A DNA stretch of 52,726 nt, taken from the NCBI GenBank assembly GCA_964430755.1, contig CAYSFT010000012.1:1-52726 (forward strand), written 5' to 3'. Positions 23,994 through 31,542 of the stretch are shown piece after piece; positions within the stretch are counted from its first letter, which is position 1, and every line of letters starts with the position of its first letter. A program made the translations under genes and the position numbers. This stretch comes from Flemingiibacterium sp964430755 (lineage in GTDB: Bacteria > Bacillota > Clostridia > Oscillospirales > CAG-272). The notes beneath the pieces were generated by a model that was not told where the DNA came from, made no database searches, and saw nothing but the letters and a program-made list of their open reading frames with translations.

Positions 23994-25226
23994 ATGAAAC
24001 GTATCGCTTCTCTCTTTATTCTCGCCGCACTGATATTGACCTCGTGCGCTTCAACAAGCAGTGCATCAAATCTTTCCGAGGGTATCACACCGCAGAACAA
24101 TACCGAAAGTGTTACACTTGGTGATTACACCGACAAGCTTACCGATTTCGGAGTAAATATCTTCACCGAGAGCTTCACCGAAGAAAAGAACACTCTCATT
24201 TCCCCTTTGTCCATACTTTATGCTCTCGCAATGACTGCAAATGGTGCCGATGGCAACACGCTCGCACAGATGGAGAAACTGTTCGGCATCGACACCGAGA
24301 CGCTCAACGCCTGCATTAAAGCCTATTCAGCGGCACTTCCAAACAGCGAAAAATACAAGCTGAATCTTGCAAATTCAATCTGGTTTACAGCCGATGACAG
24401 ATTTACGGTTAACGAAGCATTCCTCCAAACCAACGCAGATTATTACGGCGCCGATATTTTCAAAGCACCGTTTAATTCGACAACCAAAAACGATATCAAC
24501 AACTGGGTTAAAGAAAAAACCGACGGCATGATTCCGAAAATCCTCGATGAAATACCGACGAATGCAGTCATGTACCTCGTCAATGCCCTTGCGTTTGAAG
24601 CTGAATGGCAGGATGTATACAAAGAAAATCAGGTGCGCGACAGCATCTTCACAACCGAATCCGGAGACGAGCGTACAGTTGAAATGATGTATTCCGACGA
24701 GGGCATTTACCTCGAGGATGAGAACGCCACCGGCTTTATAAAGTATTACAGCGGCAGGAAATACGCCTTTGCCGCACTTCTCCCGAATGAGGGCACAACC
24801 GTCTCCGATTATATCGCCACACTTACGGGCGAAACACTCCGCGACACTCTCACAAATCCCACTAATGTCACCGTTAACGCAGGACTTCCGAAATTTGAAT
24901 TTGACTTTGATATAGAGCTTTCCGCGGTGCTGTCAAATATGGGCATGAGCGATGCTTTTGATGAGGATCTCGCCAACTTAAAGGGACTCGGAACCTCAAC
25001 CGATGGTAATATATTCATTAACCGTGTATTGCACAAAACGTATATTTCCGTCGGCGAGCAAGGAACAAAGGCAGGTGCGGCAACCGTTGTGGAAGCGTTT
25101 GATTGTATGTCGGCGGAGCCGCTCAATAACAAAACCGTTATCCTTGATCGTCCATTCCTCTTTATGCTCATTGACACCGAAACCATGCTGCCGTTCTTCA
25201 TCGGCTCTGTCATGGATATTAAATGA
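23994..25226 (+). CDS. Serpin, predicted lipoprotein
   Basis: A 410-residue serine-protease inhibitor. Residues 1-18 are a lipoprotein signal (LILTSC, lipidated Cys18). The serpin core includes NTLISPLSILYALAMTANGA, a VNALAFEAEW segment, the YFAALLP-like region and the terminal DRPFLFMLID. The reactive-centre hinge is of the inhibitory type: Glu355, Gly357, Thr358, then AGAAT at 360-364. Counting 17 residues from Glu355 puts P1-P1' at Cys371-Met372, but the segment to the distal PF motif is about five residues longer than in human alpha-1-antitrypsin, so the scissile bond could lie within 371-376. Gut clostridial serpins are known to inhibit host proteases. RBS AAAGGA; the next lipoprotein gene is 23 nt downstream. 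Confidence 0.92.
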   Translation: MKRIASLFILAALILTSCASTSSASNLSEGITPQNNTESVTLGDYTDKLTDFGVNIFTESFTEEKNTLISPLSILYALAMTANGADGNTLAQMEKLFGIDTETLNACIKAYSAALPNSEKYKLNLANSIWFTADDRFTVNEAFLQTNADYYGADIFKAPFNSTTKNDINNWVKEKTDGMIPKILDEIPTNAVMYLVNALAFEAEWQDVYKENQVRDSIFTTESGDERTVEMMYSDEGIYLEDENATGFIKYYSGRKYAFAALLPNEGTTVSDYIATLTGETLRDTLTNPTNVTVNAGLPKFEFDFDIELSAVLSNMGMSDAFDEDLANLKGLGTSTDGNIFINRVLHKTYISVGEQGTKAGAATVVEAFDCMSAEPLNNKTVILDRPFLFMLIDTETMLPFFIGSVMDIK

Positions 25227-25249
25227 TCCACCCAAACGAGGTAACATCC

Positions 25250-26716
25250 ATGAAAAAATTACTTTTCACAGCATTACTTGCCACATCCCTCTTGTTCACC
25301 GCCTGCGCAAACGGAACCGAGCTTCCCGATGACACCACACAAAACGGTGATATGTACGTTGATGAAAACAAATATATCGAGGGATTATATTTAAGCTATA
25401 ACGGCAATCCAATGATAATCATAAACGGCACGTCACCCTGCTATATGCACGTGAAGGATGCCGAAATCACCTTTGATGACCTCACGGACGGTGATCGCAT
25501 CAAAATAAAGAATACAATGATACGCGAAACATATCCGGGGCAGGTTGACGTATATACGCTCGAAAAAACAGCGGACGGTGAATACAGTGACATTGACAAG
25601 TCGGTTATAGAATCGCTTGAAAGCCTATCGAATCTTACAGTTGATGAGTCCGCGCTTGCGCTGCCGCGTGAAGTAACCGTTATCTCAAACGAAGGCAAGC
25701 TTGACATAAAGAGCGTACACGTCCCGATTGAATCAAAGGATGTACGCTGTTATTCGGCGGCGTTTGATGAGCGGTATCAGATGTATTTTCTGCATGGTAA
25801 TGAGGTGACGCTCCATATAATAGATATGCAGGAGGGTGTCATCGCGCACACGGAAACACTCGATACCGATAATTTACCAAGCCAAGCGAATTACAGCGCG
25901 GACAGCGTCACTGTTTTTGATATTGAAATAGAGAACAACATAACTTTTGCGGATTCTGCCTATGAAATCAGCAAGTCCGGCGACAGCTTCACAGTAACTC
26001 CGACAAAAACAGAAGCATATCCCATCTGCGACTCGTATCTCACCTCACCCGACGGCAAATATACAGTTTTCGATATAACCGAAGACGGCATCGGACACGG
26101 CGGAATTGATGTAATAGGACACGATGGAGACACTCCGCACGTTTTCAGAAATGTCGCTTTTGATGCCCATGTCGGCGGAAATGTAAGCGATATTCAGCAT
26201 GTTGCTCATTATGAGGCAGTTGGTTTTTTAAACGATACTGCTTTCGCCTATAACGTTTACGGTTGGGAGCATCACATCGGCTTCGGCATATACGATTTTA
26301 CCACTGATGAAACGGTATATTTCAAAAGCGATGACTTCGTTGCACACGACGTATATGACGGAAAGGTAATGGTTGAAGAGCGTGCACCGTACTATGATGT
26401 AACCCAAACCAATGCCCTGTGGTCAGTCGATGGAGATGGTAACTCCACCCTGCTCGCCTCGCAGGAAGAAGCGGAAAACGTCTGCACACTCGAAAAGTAC
26501 AACTATTGCTATTTTGCTGACGGCGTGTGGCTCAATTTCAAAACAAACATCGACATAGGCGAAGCGGAGGTAAAACGAATCGAGGTCCGTTCTGCCGGTT
26601 TCGCCGAGGTGCTCGCAGAGATTGAATACCCTTACGGTGATGTTATGTTTTATCTCGATGAAAATTTAAAGGCGACAGAAAATGGCGTAACAGTCATATT
26701 TTTTGATGTCAAATAA
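25250..26716 (+). CDS. Lipoprotein of unknown function co-transcribed with the serpin
   Basis: A 488-residue predicted lipoprotein (LLFTAC, Cys19). The N-terminal segment at about 33-115 (DGDRIKIKNTMIRETYPGQV) resembles the small OB-like DUF3221/YobA domain. The remainder (about 150-488) is beta-rich with repeated aromatic-Asp motifs, suggestive of a propeller-like domain; I do not recognise a family. The start at 25250 is chosen over an upstream in-frame start at 25223 because it begins the signal peptide (MKKLLF) and has GAGGT 9 nt before it. It follows the serpin by 23 nt and probably shares its transcript. Confidence 0.6.
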   Translation: MKKLLFTALLATSLLFTACANGTELPDDTTQNGDMYVDENKYIEGLYLSYNGNPMIIINGTSPCYMHVKDAEITFDDLTDGDRIKIKNTMIRETYPGQVDVYTLEKTADGEYSDIDKSVIESLESLSNLTVDESALALPREVTVISNEGKLDIKSVHVPIESKDVRCYSAAFDERYQMYFLHGNEVTLHIIDMQEGVIAHTETLDTDNLPSQANYSADSVTVFDIEIENNITFADSAYEISKSGDSFTVTPTKTEAYPICDSYLTSPDGKYTVFDITEDGIGHGGIDVIGHDGDTPHVFRNVAFDAHVGGNVSDIQHVAHYEAVGFLNDTAFAYNVYGWEHHIGFGIYDFTTDETVYFKSDDFVAHDVYDGKVMVEERAPYYDVTQTNALWSVDGDGNSTLLASQEEAENVCTLEKYNYCYFADGVWLNFKTNIDIGEAEVKRIEVRSAGFAEVLAEIEYPYGDVMFYLDENLKATENGVTVIFFDVK

Positions 26717-26757
26717 AAAAATCAGGTGAGCGCACAAAAAATGCTCACCTGTTTGTT
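26714..26757. terminator. Strong bidirectional terminator between convergent units
   Basis: CAGGTGAGC (26723-26731) pairs perfectly with GCTCACCTG (26743-26751). On the minus strand it is followed by seven T residues, serving yqhQ. On the plus strand it is followed by TTTGTT, serving the lipoprotein gene. Confidence 0.85.
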
Positions 26758-26779
26758 ATCTGTTATATCATTATGCAAC

Positions 26780-26890
26780 TCAGAATTGCTGAGGCTGGTA
26801 ATTCGGTGCATATCCCTTGGGGAGGTTTTTGGGCTGCTCATCTGTGAGCGAACTATACCGCCTCACCCAAATCAGAATCATTCTCGACAT
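26780..26890 (-). CDS. Possible 36-residue Pro/Gln-rich peptide (doubtful)
   Basis: An ATG at 26890 opens a 36-codon frame ending in PKGYAPNYQPQQF before a stop. It lies between the yqhQ stop and the terminator, so it would be the last gene of the yqhQ transcript. There is no clear RBS. It may be a real micropeptide, the decayed C-terminus of a longer protein, or chance. Confidence 0.25.
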   Translation of the reverse strand: MSRMILIWVRRYSSLTDEQPKNLPKGYAPNYQPQQF

Positions 26891-26908
26891 TTTCGGATCA
26901 AAACTATT

Positions 26909-27871
26909 TTAATAATTATCCGAATCCTTGTCTTCGGGAATAACCGCGGTCATAGCCGCAATTGCACATTCAATCATCTTCTCGTCAGGCTCGTGTACCG
27001 TTATTCTCTGAAGCAGCATACCGGGCGCGGCAATGATACGTGTAAGTACATTATCGTGGCGTCCGCAGAACTTTATCAGCTCATATCCGATTCCAACAGT
27101 AAGAGGAAGCAGCAGAAGCTTTATTCCGGTACGCAGGAACGGATTGTCAACCGTGATAAACATACCTATAATAATACCGACAATCAACATAAGTATCATA
27201 AAAGATGTTCCGCATCTCGGATGGAAGCGCTTCTGCTTCTTTATGTTTTCAACTGTAAGCTCAAGCCCTGCTTCATAGCAGAAAATCGTCTTATGCTCTG
27301 CGCCGTGATATTCAAATGTGCGGCGCACATCCTTGATAAGGCACATAGCCGCCATGTAACAAACCATCAGTATGATACGGAGTCCGCCCTCAAAAGCACT
27401 TCTGATAAACTGTCTTGTTCCATCCGAAAGCTGACCGAGCGACGGAAACCAGTTCTCAATCAGTCTGTAAAGCAGTGACGGAAGATAAATGAAAAGTCCC
27501 ACCGAGAGAAGAACTCCGAGTACACCGCCGATACCCGCGGCAAGACCGATAAGTGCGGAGTCTTTTTTCTTTTCTTCTTCAGTCTGCGGCTTGTCGCTCT
27601 CCTCGGGCATAGCGATTTCCGCAGAACGCATCAACGCCTTGTAACCGCATCTCATAGAATCGATAAAATTGAAAATGCCGCGAACAAGCGGAAGCTTCAA
27701 TATTTTCGGGCGCTTTCCACCGGGGAAAGTAACCTCCTCAAGAACGATCTCGCCCTCGGGATTGCGAACAGCCATCATACTTTTTTCCGGACCGCGCATC
27801 ATAATACCCTCTATCAACGCCTGACCGCCGATGGAGGTTTTTTTACAGCAATTTTGCTCTTTATTTGACAA
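26909..27871 (-). CDS. yqhQ: DUF1385 family membrane protein YqhQ
   Basis: A 320-residue membrane protein of the YqhQ/DUF1385 family, marked by TSIGGQALIEGIMMRGP near the N-terminus, YHGAEHKTIFCYE and FHPRCGTSFM, with about four to five hydrophobic segments. Its biochemical function is unknown; it is widespread in spore-formers. I choose a TTG start at 27871: GAGGA lies 7 nt before it, whereas the ATG at 27910 has no RBS and sits almost at the predicted transcription start (promoter 27945-27917), so it could be used only by leaderless initiation. Confidence 0.85.
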   Translation of the reverse strand: MSNKEQNCCKKTSIGGQALIEGIMMRGPEKSMMAVRNPEGEIVLEEVTFPGGKRPKILKLPLVRGIFNFIDSMRCGYKALMRSAEIAMPEESDKPQTEEEKKKDSALIGLAAGIGGVLGVLLSVGLFIYLPSLLYRLIENWFPSLGQLSDGTRQFIRSAFEGGLRIILMVCYMAAMCLIKDVRRTFEYHGAEHKTIFCYEAGLELTVENIKKQKRFHPRCGTSFMILMLIVGIIIGMFITVDNPFLRTGIKLLLLPLTVGIGYELIKFCGRHDNVLTRIIAAPGMLLQRITVHEPDEKMIECAIAAMTAVIPEDKDSDNY

Positions 27872-27916
27872 TTTTATATCCTCACATATTCTTGTAATCA
27901 TTAAGCACACATGAAT

Positions 27917-27945
27917 ATTATAAACCTTTTTTGCGAGCTTGTCAA
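27917..27945 (-). promoter_or_regulatory. Promoter of yqhQ
   Basis: On the minus strand TTGACA (27945-27940) and TATAAT (27922-27917), both consensus, spacer 17 nt. It decides the yqhQ start. Confidence 0.85.
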
Positions 27946-27983
27946 TAATTATACTGTAACATTATGATGAATTTCGCCATCCC

Positions 27984-28012
27984 TTGACATCACACATTTT
28001 ATTTGATATAAT
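27984..28012 (+). promoter_or_regulatory. Promoter of the zinc-ribbon-like gene
   Basis: TTGACA (27984-27989) and TATAAT (28007-28012), both consensus, with a 17-nt spacer. Confidence 0.85.
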
Positions 28013-28045
28013 ATTAGTATATTCTTCCACGAAAGGAACTCGGTT

Positions 28046-28705
28046 ATGATCTTAAATTCACGCGAAACCTGTATCGCTTACCGCTGTCCGTACTGCGGCT
28101 CGGGTACAAAAAGCATGGTCGGAGTCTTCACGCTCTCCGGCGCAATGAAAAAACTGAAATGCTCCTGCTCCTCAAGCGAGCTTACTATAAACCACACAAG
28201 CGACGGCAAACTCCGCATCACTGTTCCCTGCCTTTTCTGCAACAGCGAGCACACGTTTACAATAAGCTCAAAGCTGTTTTTTGAAAAGGAGCTGTTTGTC
28301 TATCCCTGCCCTTATTCGGCGTTTGACCTTGTTTTTATTGGTAACGAAAATGCCGTCAGTGAAGCGCTCGACAAATCCGAAAAGGAGCTTCTTGACCTGC
28401 TTCATCAGATGGGGCTCGATGACCTCGACAAGCTTCACGGCGAGATTGACTGTCTTGATGAAGAAAGAAACGAAGAATACGATCCGTCGATATATGACAC
28501 TGTAATGTTTGTGATACGCGACCTTATCGAGGGCGGTGACGTAAGCTGCTGCTGTGATGACGGTGACTATGACGTTGCGGTTTCGGACGATCATGTAAAG
28601 GTATTCTGCCGTTCCTGCGGCGCCGCCAAGGATATTCCGACAGACAGCGAGCTTGCGGCACGTGCCTTTCTTGAAACGACGCATCTGAAGCTTGAAAGGC
28701 TATAA
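28046..28705 (+). CDS. Uncharacterised Cys-rich zinc-ribbon-like protein
   Basis: A 219-residue soluble protein with several paired cysteines: CPYCG (14-18), CSCSS near 38, CLFC near 61, CPYSA near 88, CCCD near 165 and CRSCG near 190. Together they suggest two or three zinc ribbons. The middle (about 105-150) is acidic and helical (EKELLDLLHQMGLDDLDKL). I do not recognise a named family. RBS AAAGGA and a consensus promoter support expression. It is followed 115 nt later by a 44-residue Cys-rich peptide in the same direction. Confidence 0.65.
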   Translation: MILNSRETCIAYRCPYCGSGTKSMVGVFTLSGAMKKLKCSCSSSELTINHTSDGKLRITVPCLFCNSEHTFTISSKLFFEKELFVYPCPYSAFDLVFIGNENAVSEALDKSEKELLDLLHQMGLDDLDKLHGEIDCLDEERNEEYDPSIYDTVMFVIRDLIEGGDVSCCCDDGDYDVAVSDDHVKVFCRSCGAAKDIPTDSELAARAFLETTHLKLERL

Positions 28706-28723
28706 AATATCAGTGTCAAAAAT

Positions 28724-28815
28724 CCTCCGCGCTCATAGTATGTAATAGAGAGTAAACGCCGCGCGAAAGCGATCGGCAAGCTCTCATACCGCGTCATAAC
28801 GCGAAATCTCGGAGG
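28724..28815 (+). promoter_or_regulatory. Structured leader that sequesters the Shine-Dalgarno of the 44-residue peptide
   Basis: CCTCCG (28724-28729) is a perfect complement of CGGAGG (28810-28815), the RBS of the next gene. Between them lie a long bulged stem (GTATG 28738-28742 plus AGAG 28747-28750, with CTCTCATAC 28781-28789) capped by GCCG/CGGC and CGC-GAAA-GCG with a GNRA tetraloop, and a third hairpin (CGCG 28790-28793 with 28800-28803). The layout resembles a translational riboswitch or thermosensor, but I match it to no known class. A mother-cell sigma-like -10 sequence, CATAGTAT (28734-28741), lies just after the blocking arm. Confidence 0.55.
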
Positions 28816-28820
28816 AATTT

Positions 28821-28955
28821 ATGAATAACTGCCTTTGCAACATTTTCGACGACAAGTGCGTATGGATCATTATCATCGCGCTTCTCATCATCTTCTGCGG
28901 CTGCGGCAATAACAATGGCTACGGCTACAGCAACAACAACGGCTGCGGTTGCTGA
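28821..28955 (+). CDS. 44-residue Cys/Gly/Asn-rich single-span peptide
   Basis: A short gene with an excellent RBS (GGAGG, 5 nt before ATG) and its own terminator. The peptide has CLC and a Cys at position 13, one hydrophobic segment (about 14-25: VWIIIIALLIIF), then a CGCGNNNGYGY tail ending NGCGC. Such tiny Gly/Asn/Cys tails are reminiscent of YjcZ-like and spore-coat-associated small proteins of Firmicutes, but no homologue can be named. Eight of 44 residues are cysteine. Its translation is probably controlled by the folded leader, and it is convergent with the spoVA operon. Confidence 0.7.
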   Translation: MNNCLCNIFDDKCVWIIIIALLIIFCGCGNNNGYGYSNNNGCGC

Positions 28956-28972
28956 CTTTTTTAAAGTTAAGT

Positions 28973-28999
28973 GGGACGCTTTATCGGCGTCCCTTTTTT
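28973..28999 (+). terminator. Terminator of the small-peptide gene
   Basis: GGGACGC (28973-28979) pairs perfectly with GCGTCCC (28987-28993), followed by six T residues. Confidence 0.9.
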
Positions 29000-29016
29000 G
29001 ATTATTATTTGTTTTT

Positions 29017-29385
29017 TCACCCTTTGGGCTTACCCTTAAAGAGCACTGCCGCAAGCCATGCAAACACCATCGCCGCTGTAACGCCTGCACTTGTCGCAGT
29101 TAAGCCTCCCGTGAGTGCACCGAGAAGTCCGCGCTCGTCTATCGCTTTTTTAACGCCCTCTGCAAGCGAATAACCAAATCCCGTCAAAGGCACAGTCGCA
29201 CCGCATCCTGCAAAATCGACAAGCGGCCCATAGAGTCCCACGCCTGTCAGAATAACACCTGCAACAACGTAAAGGACAAGTATGCGTGCCGGAGTGAGCT
29301 TGGTTTTGTCAATGAGCACCTGCGCAATAACACAAAGTCCGCCGCCAACCGCAAACGCCCAGATATAATCAAGAATTTTGTCCAT
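29017..29385 (-). CDS. spoVAE: Stage V sporulation protein AE
   Basis: A 122-residue membrane protein of the SpoVAC/AE family, with four hydrophobic segments and the family motif CGATVPLTGFGYSLAEGVKKAI. SpoVAC, AD and AEb form the core of the channel that loads dipicolinic acid into the forespore. It overlaps spoVAD by 17 nt; RBS GGAGGG lies inside spoVAD. Last gene of the operon. Confidence 0.93.
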   Translation of the reverse strand: MDKILDYIWAFAVGGGLCVIAQVLIDKTKLTPARILVLYVVAGVILTGVGLYGPLVDFAGCGATVPLTGFGYSLAEGVKKAIDERGLLGALTGGLTATSAGVTAAMVFAWLAAVLFKGKPKG

Positions 29386-30391
29386 CTTCGCCCTCCGAAA
29401 CGGTTATTCTGAGTAAATGTGCAATTCCCGGAATGGTCAAGCCCTGCTGTATACTCGCAGTATTCATCATCGCACCCGTTGCAACAAAAAGTATATCAGT
29501 CAGCTTTTTTTCTTTAAGCTGCGGCAGAATATGCCCGGCAAATACCGTCGCGCAGCATCCGCATCCCGAACCGCCCGCATGAACATCCTGCCGCTCACGG
29601 TCGTATATCATAAGTCCGCAGTCGTGATGAACACGCGAAATATCATAATCTGCCGCTCGCAGAAAATCAACCAATATGCCGCTTCCCTCATATCCGAGAT
29701 CACCCGTAAATATCGCGGAAAAATCGTCCGGCTTCTTGCCCGATTCATCAAAATACCGCTTCAGCGTATCAATAGCCGCAGGTGCCATCGCCGCGCCCAT
29801 ATTGGCGGAATCGTTGATACCCTTGTCGCAAACACGTCCCGGCAAAACCTCGGTTATATACGGCAAATCGGAATGTTCACCGATGATCACTGCCGCCGAG
29901 CCTGTGACCGTCCACTGTGCCGTTGGTGCACGCTGACCGCCGTATTCAAGCGGAAAACGAAATTGACGCTCCGCCGAACAGTTGTGAGATGATGTCACCG
30001 CCGCTGCACGCGAATATTTCCCCGAATCGACTAACATCGAGGAAAGAATAAGCGACTCCGCCATCGTCGAGCAAGCACCAAACAAGCCCAAGAACTGCGT
30101 GTCAAAATTAGCAAGACCGTAACCGCTTGATATACACTGATTAATAAGGTCACCTGCAAAAATCGCGTCGATATCGTGAATCTTGAAGCCGCCCTTTTCC
30201 ATCGCAGTATTAAGCGCGATACGCTGCATTTCGCTCTCCGACTGCTCCCATGTCGGTTTGTCGAAGGTGTCGGTCAGGTCGTATTTGTCAAAGCAGCTCG
30301 CAAGCGGGCCGTCCATTTCCTTCTTGCCGACAACACTCGCGCCGCATATAATCGACGGACGTGACTCAAGCTTTATTATCCCCTTTTGCAT
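29369..30391 (-). CDS. spoVAD: Stage V sporulation protein AD
   Basis: A 340-residue protein of the SpoVAD family with a thiolase-like fold that binds dipicolinic acid. Typical stretches are SRPSIICGASVVGKKE, GDLINQC, LFGACSTMAESL (cysteine at the former thiolase active-site place), THDCGLMIY-like HHDCGLMIYDRE and GGSGCGCCATVF. The ATG at 30391 is preferred to a GTG at 30400: GAGG lies 8 nt before the ATG, and this ATG shares one base with the spoVAC stop (TGATG), giving tight coupling. Confidence 0.95.
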   Translation of the reverse strand: MQKGIIKLESRPSIICGASVVGKKEMDGPLASCFDKYDLTDTFDKPTWEQSESEMQRIALNTAMEKGGFKIHDIDAIFAGDLINQCISSGYGLANFDTQFLGLFGACSTMAESLILSSMLVDSGKYSRAAAVTSSHNCSAERQFRFPLEYGGQRAPTAQWTVTGSAAVIIGEHSDLPYITEVLPGRVCDKGINDSANMGAAMAPAAIDTLKRYFDESGKKPDDFSAIFTGDLGYEGSGILVDFLRAADYDISRVHHDCGLMIYDRERQDVHAGGSGCGCCATVFAGHILPQLKEKKLTDILFVATGAMMNTASIQQGLTIPGIAHLLRITVSEGEDGQNS

Positions 30392-30834
30392 CAAAGACAC
30401 CTCACGATATATAAAATTACACCGTAAATGGTTGAGGCAAGAGTTCCGTAAAGTATGACTGGTCCTGCAACCGTAAAAATTTTCGCTCCAACTCCGAGAA
30501 TGAATCCCTCTGCCTTTGTGTCAAGCGCCGGCGACACCACCGCGTTCGCAAAACCGGTAATCGGAACAAGAGTCCCAGCACCGGCAAACTTTGCGATATT
30601 GTCAAAGACATTCAGCGATGTTAAAAGTGCCGCCAAAAAGACAAGCGAAACCGGCACAAGTGCTTTAACATTATCTTCGCTCATACCGAGCATCGTATAT
30701 ATATCAAAAAGCCCCTGACCGAGAGTGCATATTAATCCTCCCACCAAAAAAGCCCTCACACAGTCGGCAGGAAGATTTGATTTTGCGGCACGCTTTTCGA
30801 CATATTTTTTGTATGTTTTATCATCCATATTCAT
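30391..30834 (-). CDS. spoVAC: Stage V sporulation protein AC
   Basis: A 147-residue membrane protein with about four spans and the signature AGAGTLVPITGFANAVVSPALD. SpoVAC is the mechanosensitive channel component for dipicolinate uptake and release. First gene of the spoVAC-AD-AE operon. Its RBS AGGAGGT (30849-30843) lies 8 nt before the ATG and is the 3' arm of a hairpin discussed under 30843-30889. spoVAA and spoVAB are absent here, as in many Clostridia. Confidence 0.95.
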   Translation of the reverse strand: MNMDDKTYKKYVEKRAAKSNLPADCVRAFLVGGLICTLGQGLFDIYTMLGMSEDNVKALVPVSLVFLAALLTSLNVFDNIAKFAGAGTLVPITGFANAVVSPALDTKAEGFILGVGAKIFTVAGPVILYGTLASTIYGVILYIVRCL

Positions 30835-30842
30835 AAAAAAAG

Positions 30843-30889
30843 ACCTCCTCGCCTGGCTTATTTATGCCCGTAAGGAGGTTATTTTATAC
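30843..30889 (-). promoter_or_regulatory. spoVA control element: RBS-sequestering hairpin/attenuator with an internal forespore-type promoter candidate
   Basis: On the minus strand ACCTCCT (30879-30873) pairs perfectly with the spoVAC RBS AGGAGGT (30849-30843), with an inner GGC/GCC stem. T7 follows the 3' arm, so read-through RNA from the HAD gene could both terminate and hide the RBS. GTATA (30889-30885), then 18 nt, then CATAAAT (30866-30860) resembles the sigma-G pattern GHATR-N18-CATNNTA (last two bases differ). With 15 nt it is near the sigma-F pattern (GGNNANANTW, one mismatch). Transcription from it would start near 30852, after the blocking arm. Confidence 0.5.
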
Positions 30890-31531
30890 GTTTAGCAATT
30901 TTTCAAGCTCGGATACGCTGTCGACTATAAAATCGGCACCGCAGGCGATATGCTCATCGCGCTCCCCGTAACCGAATGTAACACCGATACACGGCATACC
31001 GTTTTTATGCGCGCCCTCAACATCATGACGGCGGTCACCGACCATTATCGCACACGATTTGTCAATCTGATAATTTTCAAGCGCGTACGCTATCACCTCA
31101 TCCTTTTTAACTCGTGTACCGTCAAGCTCACTTCCGAACGTGGCGGCGAAATATTTTTTGAGGTCAAACTTCTCAAGTATCATATCAGCAAAGATGATCG
31201 GCTTCGAGGTTGCGAGAAGCAGCTCACAGCCTGCCTTTTGAAGACGGTCGAGCAGCTCGGGAATACCCTCATAAATGCTGACCTCAAAAATCCCCGTCGG
31301 ACGGTAGTATTCACGGTAATAGTCAACGGCGAGCTTCGCATTTTGCAGATCGAGACCGAAATAGCTCATGAAAGAATCGGTGAGCGGCGGCCCGATGAAG
31401 CATTTCAATTTTTCCCGGTCAGATTCAACTCCGAATTTCTTCATCGCATATTCAACCGATTTTGTGATTCCCTCAAACGGATCGTCAAGCGTACCGTCAA
31501 GGTCAAACAGAATGTACTTATATTTTGGCAT
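30884..31531 (-). CDS. HAD-family phosphatase (phosphoglycolate phosphatase-like)
   Basis: A 215-residue haloacid-dehalogenase phosphatase. Motif I is FDLDGTLDD (nucleophile Asp and acid/base Asp), motif II the Ser/Thr in LLATSKP, motif III the downstream Lys, and motif IV MVGDRRHD. The cap domain is of the Gph/PgmB helical type. Substrate could be 2-phosphoglycolate, a sugar phosphate or a nucleotide. The ATG at 31531 (GGAG 5 nt upstream, protein starting MPKYKYILFDLDG) is preferred over 31546, which overlaps the topB stop as ATGA but has no RBS; the latter is still possible through coupling. It is the last gene before the spoVA control element. Confidence 0.85.
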   Translation of the reverse strand: MPKYKYILFDLDGTLDDPFEGITKSVEYAMKKFGVESDREKLKCFIGPPLTDSFMSYFGLDLQNAKLAVDYYREYYRPTGIFEVSIYEGIPELLDRLQKAGCELLLATSKPIIFADMILEKFDLKKYFAATFGSELDGTRVKKDEVIAYALENYQIDKSCAIMVGDRRHDVEGAHKNGMPCIGVTFGYGERDEHIACGADFIVDSVSELEKLLNV

Positions 31532-31542
31532 AATAGCTCCAA

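Noticed and set aside
23994..25226. Frameshift or truncation in the serpin
   Set aside because: The reading frame is intact from lipobox to the terminal PF motif and of normal length for the family.
29017..30834. Missing spoVAA/AB read as a broken operon
   Set aside because: Clostridia commonly carry only spoVAC-AD-AE; the three genes here are intact and coupled.
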